From an uncultured Bacteroidales bacterium (lineage in GTDB: Bacteria > Bacteroidota > Bacteroidia > Bacteroidales > UBA932): a stretch of DNA of 5,132 bases. Position 1 is the stretch's first letter, and each line of letters opens with the position of its first letter. A program made the translations under genes and the position numbers. The notes under the pieces are model-generated. The model searched no databases and had not been told where the DNA came from. It saw only the letters and a list, made by a program, of their open reading frames with translations. Shown piece by piece: positions 1-5,132 of this stretch. The stretch spans positions 1 to 5,132 of the forward strand of contig CALEJC010000029.1 in assembly GCA_937898205.1 (NCBI GenBank), in the 5' to 3' direction.

Positions 1-770
1 AACTCGTCTTCAATCCACATCTGCTCTTCCAGACCGGAGTCAGCCAGCACCTTGGACGCCTCATCTTCAAGGAAAAGCGGATAGATGCTCATACAGGCGA
101 CACCCCCATTGCGCGCAAGGGCACGCAGAAGATCATCGGAAATATTTCTGCGATGAGAGCAGAGTGCTCTGCAGCAGCCGTGTGTATAAGCAACAGGCTT
201 TGTGCTGAGAGCAAGCACATCTGACATGGTAGCATCGGAACAATGTGCCAGGTCGATCAGCACACCGCGCTCATTCATCGCCTTGACCAGTTCCCTTCCA
301 AACGGGCTGAGACCGCCCCAACGGCCTTTGCCGGTGCAGCTGTCACAGACCTGATTATCAGCACTATGCGTCAGGGTAATCGCTCGCACGCCAAGATTGT
401 AGAACTCCTCCAGACGAGAGAGGTCCTCGCCGATAGGAGAAGCATTTTCAAGCGAAGTCAGCACAGCGATCCTGCCGTCCTGATGCGCTGCCACTATTGC
501 GTCGGCATCGGCTGTGCGGACAGCAAGCGAGGCAGCCGACTGCATCTGTGCAGCGAGGGCATTGCTCAATCGCATGGCATATCGATAGGCTTCTTCTTCC
601 TGAAGGGCTGCCGGGATATAGAGTGCAAAAAAAGACGCACCCACTCCCCCTCGCAGCATCTTAGGGAAGTCAACCTGAGCCACAGCGTTGTCCTTGCAAT
701 AATCCCTGAGACGCAGCATCTGAGATGGAGCGTCACAGTGTGCATCAATCACCAGATATTCCTTTGACAT
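1..770 (-). CDS. Peptidase M19 (renal/membrane dipeptidase family) dipeptidase, N-terminal 256 residues, 3' end outside the window
   Basis: M19 enzymes are di-zinc TIM-barrel dipeptidases that cleave dipeptides, some with a D-residue at the C-terminal position. The zinc-ligand pattern is visible: His11-x-Asp13 in VIDAHCDAPSQM, bridging Glu108 in TSLENASPIG, His176 in LIDLAHCSDATM, and His197 in PVAYTHGCCRAL. The substrate-contacting arginine is Arg207 or Arg208 in HRRNISDD. The last catalytic aspartate would lie beyond the window edge. The family is usually 320-400 residues, so about two thirds is present. ATG 770 starts four bases after the ABC-F stop, behind an A-rich TTAAAAAG typical of Bacteroidetes starts. 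The N-terminus MSKEYLVIDA goes straight into the barrel, with no signal peptide, lipobox or twin-arginine motif, so a cytoplasmic peptide-recycling enzyme is likely. It is not a visible Tat substrate despite its neighbours. THG replaces the more usual SHS at the second histidine. Confidence 0.93.
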   Translation of the reverse strand, partial: MSKEYLVIDAHCDAPSQMLRLRDYCKDNAVAQVDFPKMLRGGVGASFFALYIPAALQEEEAYRYAMRLSNALAAQMQSAASLAVRTADADAIVAAHQDGRIAVLTSLENASPIGEDLSRLEEFYNLGVRAITLTHSADNQVCDSCTGKGRWGGLSPFGRELVKAMNERGVLIDLAHCSDATMSDVLALSTKPVAYTHGCCRALCSHRRNISDDLLRALARNGGVACMSIYPLFLEDEASKVLADSGLEEQMWIEDE

Positions 771-774
771 CTTT

Positions 775-2691
775 TTAATCTATGAGTTCGCCCCACTCTT
801 CTGTCTTGGCGTCAAGATCTCTCTTGAACTCAAGATACTGACGAGTGAGTTCCATTATATCATCGTCCGGGCCCGGAGCAGAGAGTACTGTCTCTATCTC
901 TGCCATCTTGGCCTCGAGTTTTTCTATCTCCTTTTCCAGGAAGGAGATACGGTTCTTTTTCTTGCGGTCTTCTTTGATACTTGCACGGCGGGCTTCCTCC
1001 GCCTTGCGCTTGTCCTCCTGCTTCACGGCATCGGATGCAGGAGTTGCAGGGGCAAACTTCCTCTCCAGCTCGGAGAGGGTCTCGATCTTGCGGGCATTAA
1101 GGAAGTCAGAGACAGTCCCAAGGTGTTCCTTGACCTTGCCGTCACGGAATTCATACATCTTATCCACCAGGCCCTCAAGAAAATCTCTATCGTGGGAAAC
1201 CACTATGACAGTGCCGTCAAATGCGGCAAGAGCCTGCTTGAGTATATCCTTGCTCTTGACATCCATGTGGTTGGTCGGCTCATCAAGCGCAAGAAGATTA
1301 TGGCTTTGCAGCATCAGCTTGGCCATGCCGAGTCTGGCGCGCTCCCCTCCTGAGAGCACAGACACTCTCTTGTCAATATCTTCTCCACGGAAGAGGAACT
1401 GCCCGAGAAGATCACGCAACTTGGTGCGGATATCTCCCACTGCAATGCGGTCCAGAGTAGAAAAGACTGTCTCGTTTTTATCAAGGACATCTTCCTGATT
1501 TTGAGCAAAATAGCCCATCTGCACATTATGCCCGACAGTCGCTTCACCGGCTTTAGGGTCGAGCTCTCCGGCAATGACCCTCATCATAGTGGTCTTGCCT
1601 TCTCCGTTTCGGCCGATAAAGGCCACTTTTTCTCCCCTCTTGATCTCTACATTGGCGCCGGTAAACACGGTTTTTTGTGGATATCCCACAGTCAGGTCAG
1701 AACACTTGAAGACCACATCACCGGAACGTGGTGCCGGCGGAAACTTGACAGTGAGTCTGGCCGAGTCAGTCTCATCGATCTCAATACGGTCGAGCTTCTC
1801 AAGCGCCTTGATGCGGGACTGTACCTGATTGCTCTTTGTCGGCTTATATCTAAATGCAGCGATGAATTCTTCAGTCTTCTGAATCATCTTCTGCTGATTT
1901 TCAAAGGCTGCGGTCTGCTGCGCGATGCGCTCCGCGCGAAGCTCCAAGTATTTACTGTAAGGCACTTTATAGTCGTGCACATGACCAAGCATAATCTCCA
2001 CAGTGCGGTTGGTGACACGGTCAAGGAAGCGGCGGTCGTGGCTCACCAGCAGCAGAGAACATTTGCAGCTGCGCAGATAGTCTTCAAGCCACTCGATCGA
2101 CTCGATGTCAAGGGGGTTGGTCGGCTCGTCAAGCAGAAGCACCTGCGGACTGCGAAGCAGGATCTTTGCCAGCTCGATGCGCATATTCCAGCCCTGCGAG
2201 AAAGTTTCTGTAAGGCGCGAGAAATCCTCTTCCTTGAAACCCAGTCCGAGCAGAGTCTTGCGCGCACGCACTTCCGGCTGCTCTCCAAGGCGAAGCTGGA
2301 GGCTGTCATTGAGGACGCTAAGTCGCTCAATAAGCTTAAGATAGCTCTCAGATTCGTAGTCTGTGCGGGTCTCCAACTGTGCAGTCACTTCAGCGAGTTC
2401 CTTTTCTATCTCGTCATTCTCACTGAAGACACTCATCGCCTCATCAAGGACTGTGCGGCCGCGACCGTGTTCCATGATCTGAGGAAGGTAGCCTATGGTT
2501 ACATCATTGGGACAGTCAATGTGGCCTTTGGTGGGGTTTTGGATACCGCAGATGAGTTTGAGTATCGTCGACTTGCCTGCACCGTTTTTACCCACAAGAC
2601 CGATCTTATCAGTCTCGCTCACATGGAAGTTGATGCTGTCCAGCAGCACATATCCACCATAAGCTACGGTTACGTCTTCTATAGAAATCAT
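775..2691 (-). CDS. ABC-F family ATP-binding cassette protein (two ATPase domains, soluble), 638 aa
   Basis: ABC-F proteins bind the ribosomal E site in the ATP state and influence the P-site tRNA; they act in translation, not transport. Domain 1 has Walker A GKNGAGKST (34-42), signature FSQGW (164-168), Walker B LLLDEP with Glu189, and His218. Domain 2 has Walker A GRNGEGKTT (360-368), signature LSGGE (446-450), Glu471 in LALDEPTNHMD, and His500. Between them lies the charged P-site tRNA interaction linker (about 241-303), with FRYKPTKSNQVQSRIK. A lysine/glutamate-rich coiled coil (about 553-637) closes the protein, as in Uup- and YheS-like members. There are no membrane segments. The ATG opens MISIEDVTVAYGG, the standard ABC-F beginning. 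Domain 1 reads EPTNPLD instead of the family's EPTNHLD. A factor for ribosome rescue or translation is likely; antibiotic resistance is possible but not indicated, so no symbol is given. Confidence 0.95.
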   Translation of the reverse strand: MISIEDVTVAYGGYVLLDSINFHVSETDKIGLVGKNGAGKSTILKLICGIQNPTKGHIDCPNDVTIGYLPQIMEHGRGRTVLDEAMSVFSENDEIEKELAEVTAQLETRTDYESESYLKLIERLSVLNDSLQLRLGEQPEVRARKTLLGLGFKEEDFSRLTETFSQGWNMRIELAKILLRSPQVLLLDEPTNPLDIESIEWLEDYLRSCKCSLLLVSHDRRFLDRVTNRTVEIMLGHVHDYKVPYSKYLELRAERIAQQTAAFENQQKMIQKTEEFIAAFRYKPTKSNQVQSRIKALEKLDRIEIDETDSARLTVKFPPAPRSGDVVFKCSDLTVGYPQKTVFTGANVEIKRGEKVAFIGRNGEGKTTMMRVIAGELDPKAGEATVGHNVQMGYFAQNQEDVLDKNETVFSTLDRIAVGDIRTKLRDLLGQFLFRGEDIDKRVSVLSGGERARLGMAKLMLQSHNLLALDEPTNHMDVKSKDILKQALAAFDGTVIVVSHDRDFLEGLVDKMYEFRDGKVKEHLGTVSDFLNARKIETLSELERKFAPATPASDAVKQEDKRKAEEARRASIKEDRKKKNRISFLEKEIEKLEAKMAEIETVLSAPGPDDDIMELTRQYLEFKRDLDAKTEEWGELID

Positions 2692-2694
2692 ACC

Positions 2695-3243
2695 CTACTC
2701 AAAACAGATCTCACCAAAAAACTCAGGACGATGGAAGTCAGGTTTTTCTGTACCTATCGGAAAATGGCTGACATAGTGTCTGACAGGCAGTTTATCTCCA
2801 CATTTGTAGAAATTACCTCTGGCTTTGAGGCCGGAAAGTGTCTTTATATCGTGCTTCTCAAAAGCGCTGACCGGGATATCCAAAGCTACTTCCCACTCCA
2901 CCGGACCCTCTTTGAGCCCAAAAGCCTGCTCACCAAGCGAGCAGCTGCGTCTGATGGAAGCAAGAGACTCCTGAGAGATCATCTGCCTGCCATGACGGCC
3001 TTCACCATAGCAGAAATAGAGTTTACCCACAGGATTACACTCAATATTATAATATATCCCGTCATCGGCAGGCGCAATGAAAAACTCCACGCAGCTATCC
3101 TCCCACACATGATCTCCGTCTTGAGAGCACTCTGCTCTGACTGCATCTTCCTTTACCTTATAGTGGAGATGTAAGACGTTGTCACTATGAGAGATAGAAA
3201 ACTCAACCTGGGGACAATAAGCAAAGGTCTCAGGCCAGTTGAG
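2695..3243 (-). other. CBM9-like (DOMON-like beta-sandwich) domain forming the C-terminal half of the tatC frame
   Basis: The segment from about NWPETF to the C-terminus matches, from memory, free-standing Bacteroidetes proteins of roughly 200-220 residues called carbohydrate-binding family 9-like proteins. Shared blocks are NWPE-F-Y-PQVEFSI, VWEDSCVEFFI, YYNIECNPVGK, EWEVALDIP-SAF, ARGNFYKCGD and PDFHRPEFFGEI. The domain lacks the N-terminal stretch of about 20-30 residues that usually precedes NWPE. Its ligand is unknown; the name describes the fold and does not show carbohydrate binding. No signal peptide precedes it. It is encoded in the same frame as TatC with no stop between. Confidence 0.8.
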
Positions 3244-3990
3244 TGTGGCTATTTTGCCTGTTATAGGGACTCTTGACTTGCATAGGAAAATAGATAATTC
3301 GTATAAAAGATATAGAGGTACGGCCAGCACAAACATTGACACAGGGTCAGCAGGTGTGATAAACGCTGAGATTATCAGGATGATCACAAATGCATATCGG
3401 CGTCCCTTGCGCAAAAGCTCGCGCGATACAATCCCCAACCTCGAAAGAGCAAATACTATCGAAGGGAATTCAAAGACCAGACCTATGAGTAAAACCATGG
3501 AACTAAACATGGACATATACGAGCTGAGGGTAATGCTGTTGAGCACATCAGCACTCACCGTATATGTCATGAAGAAACGCAGGCACACAGGCAGGACAAG
3601 GAAATATCCGACCGCGACACCCACATAAAAAAGCACACTGGCCATCAGGAAAACCACCCTGAGGGCCTTTTTCTCGTTGTTGTAGAGTGCAGGAAGCACA
3701 AACTTCCACACTTCCCAGATCATAAAGGGAAATGCAAGCACAAAGCCCACTGCTACACTTGCCTTGAGGTGCGTAAAGAACTGTGCACTAAGATCGACAT
3801 TGATCAGGTCAATGCTGAAATCCCAACCAAGAAGACTGTAGATCACAAAATCGCTCTTGGTCGGTGCCAGGATTATTTCGTCAAAAAGGAAATTCTTAAA
3901 TATGAGACCAAGGACCGTAAAGCCCAAAAGTGCAAGAACTGAGCGGAATAACACCCCTCTCAGTTCTTCCAAATGGTCCCAAAAGGACAT
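2695..3990 (-). CDS. tatC: Twin-arginine translocase subunit TatC fused in frame to a C-terminal carbohydrate-binding family 9-like domain, 431 aa
   Basis: TatC is the inner-membrane receptor for twin-arginine signal peptides. Residues 1 to about 239 are a complete TatC: the SFWDHLEELR cytoplasmic N-terminus, then six hydrophobic segments near 14-31, 78-98, 109-134, 161-183, 199-213 and 217-236. Conserved residues are present: Glu106 in ALYNNEKK, Glu174 in the fourth segment, and Asp215 in ITPADPVS before LAVPLYLLYE. Instead of stopping, the frame continues with almost no linker into about 190 residues of CBM9-like fold (NWPETFAYCPQVEF, VWEDSCVEFFIAP, NFYKCGD, PDFHRPEFFGEI). Since the TatC C-terminus is cytoplasmic, this domain would be cytoplasmic, an unexpected place for a sugar-binding module. 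A one-base insertion probably caused the fusion. I chose ATG 3990; GTG 4008, overlapping the tatA stop as TAGTG, would add six residues. The ABC-F gene starts three bases after the TAG stop. Confidence 0.92.
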   Translation of the reverse strand: MSFWDHLEELRGVLFRSVLALLGFTVLGLIFKNFLFDEIILAPTKSDFVIYSLLGWDFSIDLINVDLSAQFFTHLKASVAVGFVLAFPFMIWEVWKFVLPALYNNEKKALRVVFLMASVLFYVGVAVGYFLVLPVCLRFFMTYTVSADVLNSITLSSYMSMFSSMVLLIGLVFEFPSIVFALSRLGIVSRELLRKGRRYAFVIILIISAFITPADPVSMFVLAVPLYLLYELSIFLCKSRVPITGKIATLNWPETFAYCPQVEFSISHSDNVLHLHYKVKEDAVRAECSQDGDHVWEDSCVEFFIAPADDGIYYNIECNPVGKLYFCYGEGRHGRQMISQESLASIRRSCSLGEQAFGLKEGPVEWEVALDIPVSAFEKHDIKTLSGLKARGNFYKCGDKLPVRHYVSHFPIGTEKPDFHRPEFFGEICFE

Positions 3991-3996
3991 CTGAGT

Positions 3997-4002
3997 CCCG
4001 CC
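3997..4002 (-). promoter_or_regulatory. Possible ribosome-binding site (GGCGGG) for the tatC ATG start
   Basis: On the minus strand, GGCGGG lies six bases before ATG 3990, while the alternative GTG at 4008 has only A/T-rich tatA coding sequence before it. This is the reason for preferring ATG 3990. The match to GGAGG is imperfect, and Shine-Dalgarno sites are weak predictors in Bacteroidetes. Confidence 0.3.
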
Positions 4003-4007
4003 AGGCA

Positions 4008-4187
4008 CTACTTATCGAGATTCTTCATCTCCTCTTCGGCCTCTTTGATCCCTTCCTTGAAACTCTTGACGCCCTTGCCAAGACCTTTCATCAACTCAGG
4101 AATCTTCTTACCGCCAAAGAGCAAAACGAAAACCAAAACGATGAGAACTACTTCCCACCAGCCGATCATTAATGGATAAGCTATCAT
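4008..4187 (-). CDS. tatA: Sec-independent (twin-arginine) translocase subunit TatA, 59 aa
   Basis: TatA oligomerises at the TatBC receptor, or at TatC alone in systems without TatB, and allows folded twin-arginine proteins across the inner membrane. The protein shows the whole family plan: a short N-terminus, one membrane helix from about residue 9 to 24 (GWWEVVLIVLVFVLLFGGKK), the FG hinge at residues 24-25, then an amphipathic helix starting KKIPELMKGLGKGVKSFKEG. It ends in a short acidic-basic tail (EAEEEMKNLDK). At 59 residues it is short but normal for TatA. I chose ATG 4187, six bases after the valS stop and behind an AGGA. A second in-frame ATG at 4169 would give a 53-residue protein starting MIGWW. 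The TAG stop shares one base with a possible GTG start of tatC. TatA and TatB cannot be told apart with certainty from sequence, but the LFGGKKIPEL hinge fits TatA. Confidence 0.93.
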   Translation of the reverse strand: MIAYPLMIGWWEVVLIVLVFVLLFGGKKIPELMKGLGKGVKSFKEGIKEAEEEMKNLDK

Positions 4188-4191
4188 AATA

Positions 4192-4195
4192 TCCT
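4192..4195 (-). promoter_or_regulatory. Possible Shine-Dalgarno (AGGA) of tatA
   Basis: On the minus strand, AGGA overlaps the valS TAG stop and lies four bases before ATG 4187. It favours that start over the ATG at 4169. Spacing is slightly short, and Bacteroidetes often start translation without such a site, so this is only weak support. Confidence 0.35.
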
Positions 4196-5132
4196 AATTT
4201 AGTGCGTTTAACGAAGTCTCAAGAGCCTCAATACGAGCCAGGCAGTCCGCCTCCTTCTTCCTCTCTGTGGCAATTACGGCCTCAGGTGCGTGAGATACAA
4301 ACTTCTCGTTGGAAAGTTTGGCCCTCACACCGGCAAGGAACTTCTTCTGTCTCTCAAGCTCTGCGGTCATCTTGGCCTTTTCCTCATCTGCATTGATGAA
4401 GCCTTCAAGAGGCACGCTCATGCTCACTGTGCCGACAATAAATGATACTGCTGCACCGGGAGCAGAGCCTGTGTGGAAGCTGTCGATATTGGCAAATTTC
4501 TTGATCATCACCAGCATCTCTGCTGAGAATTTGCCGTCGATATAAAGATCAAGAGCCTGCTTTGGAGTGATCTGCTTCTGAGCGCGGATGCCGCGAATAC
4601 CGATGACTGCTTCTCTTGCAAGGTCAAAGTCGGCAAGCAACTGCTCGTCCACCTCTCCTGCTGCAGGGGTGCGCTGATACATGATGGTTGCGCCCTCCTG
4701 GCGTGGCTGAAGCGCCTGCCAGAGCTCCTCTGTGATAAACGGCATCACTGGGTGGATGAGTTTGAGGAGCTTCTCAAAGAAGCAGATGGTTGCATCGTAG
4801 GTCTGCTTGTCGATCGAGCCGCCATAGGCCGGCTTCACAAGCTCAAGATACCAGCTGCAATAGTCATCCCAGAAGAGTTTATAGATTGCCATCAAGGCAT
4901 CCGAGATGCGGAATTTGCTATAGTGATCCTCAACAACTGCAATCGTGCGAGACAGCAGCGAGTCAAACCACTTGACTGCAAGCGCAGCTTCCTCGCTCTG
5001 GGCCTGAGTCTCGCTGACATTCCAACCGCTCACAAGACGATATGAGTTCCAGATCTTGCCACAGAAGTTTCTGCCCTGCTCCACCTGGGACTCATCATAG
5101 AGGATGTCGTTGCCTGCAGATGAGCAGAGAAG
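4194..5132 (-). CDS. valS: Valyl-tRNA synthetase (ValRS), C-terminal 312 residues, 5' end outside the window
   Basis: This is the C-terminal third of the class I synthetase that charges tRNA-Val with valine in the cytoplasm. The frame is open to the window edge. It begins in the segment just after the KMSKS region, with GNDILYDE followed by EQGRNFCGKIWNSYRLVSGW, the typical entry to the ValRS anticodon-binding domain. This is followed by the helical anticodon-binding domain, including HPVMPFITEELWQALQ. The last roughly 65 residues form a charged coiled coil (AELERQKKFLAGVRAKLSNE, then FVSHAPEAVIATERKK), the tRNA-contacting arm that distinguishes ValRS from IleRS and LeuRS. The Rossmann catalytic domain, HIGH and KMSKS motifs and editing domain lie outside. 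A GTG at 5082-5084 is internal, not a start. The gene stops with TAG six bases before tatA, which suggests co-transcription. Nothing looks broken. Confidence 0.97.
   Translation of the reverse strand, partial: LLCSSAGNDILYDESQVEQGRNFCGKIWNSYRLVSGWNVSETQAQSEEAALAVKWFDSLLSRTIAVVEDHYSKFRISDALMAIYKLFWDDYCSWYLELVKPAYGGSIDKQTYDATICFFEKLLKLIHPVMPFITEELWQALQPRQEGATIMYQRTPAAGEVDEQLLADFDLAREAVIGIRGIRAQKQITPKQALDLYIDGKFSAEMLVMIKKFANIDSFHTGSAPGAAVSFIVGTVSMSVPLEGFINADEEKAKMTAELERQKKFLAGVRAKLSNEKFVSHAPEAVIATERKKEADCLARIEALETSLNALN

Noticed and set aside
243..767. A 174-codon plus-strand open frame
   Set aside because: It is entirely antisense to the M19 dipeptidase, whose metal-binding motifs fix the minus strand as coding.
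771..774. A terminator or promoter between the ABC-F gene and the dipeptidase
   Set aside because: Only four bases separate the genes and no stem-loop followed by a T-run is present, so read-through from the upstream genes is the simplest view.
845..1498. A 217-codon plus-strand open frame rich in serine and arginine
   Set aside because: It lies wholly opposite the second ATPase domain and coiled coil of the ABC-F protein. Its serine/arginine-rich composition is what the complement of lysine/glutamate-rich coding sequence gives.
1501..3174. A 557-codon open frame on the plus strand, opposite the ABC-F gene and the CBM9-like domain
   Set aside because: Its codons align block for block with those of both minus-strand genes, so its stops would require TTA, CTA or TCA codons in them, which are rare here. 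Its translation resembles no family, and both opposite genes are clear. It is an antisense shadow, long because both genes share this phase.
3230..3283. The out-of-frame reading from ATG 3283 as a separate 17-residue peptide
   Set aside because: As the sequence stands it stops at once and resembles nothing. Its value is only as the probable original start of a CBM9-like gene before a one-base insertion.
3930..4179. Plus-strand open frames of 80 and 68 codons
   Set aside because: They are opposite tatA and the start of tatC. The TatA helix-hinge-helix pattern on the minus strand explains the region.
4752..5045. A 97-codon plus-strand open frame
   Set aside because: It is antisense to the valS anticodon-binding domain, which is unmistakable on the other strand.

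Overview
All five recognisable genes lie on the minus strand and run without a break from position 5132 down to position 1. They are packed like one transcription unit. In reading order they are the 3' part of valS (valyl-tRNA synthetase), tatA, tatC fused in frame to a carbohydrate-binding family 9-like (CBM9-like) domain, an ABC-F ATPase, and the 5' part of a peptidase M19 (renal-type) dipeptidase. Gaps between genes are 3 to 17 bases, so there is no room for internal terminators or sizeable promoters. No tRNA, rRNA, CRISPR array, insertion sequence or integrase is visible.

The protein sequences suggest a Bacteroidetes/Bacteroidales genome. The CBM9-like domain (VW-DSCVEFFI, NFYKCGD and PDFHRPEFF blocks), the ABC-F linker (FRYKPTKSNQVQSRIK) and the valS C-terminus all resemble that group. 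Most starts lack a strong Shine-Dalgarno, which is also usual there. This placement comes from memory of family sequences, not from a search.

The upstream part (4008-5132) holds the anticodon-binding domain and C-terminal coiled coil of ValRS, followed six bases later by a 59-residue TatA. The middle (2695-3990) holds TatC. Its reading frame does not stop after the sixth membrane segment but runs on into about 190 residues of a soluble CBM9-like fold. Removing a single base near 3270-3272 would give two overlapping genes instead: tatC ending at TAA 3261-3263 and a CBM9-like gene starting at ATG 3283. The fusion therefore looks like the product of a one-base insertion, either real or a sequence error. 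The rest (1-2691) is the ABC-F protein, with an unusual NPLD D-loop in its first ATPase domain, and the dipeptidase, which runs off the window.

Functionally, TatA and TatC form a minimal twin-arginine export system with no tatB here. ValRS and the ABC-F protein both belong to translation. The dipeptidase has no export signal and probably works in the cytoplasm. The genes look like a housekeeping neighbourhood rather than one pathway. The main item worth a second look is the TatC/CBM9 junction.
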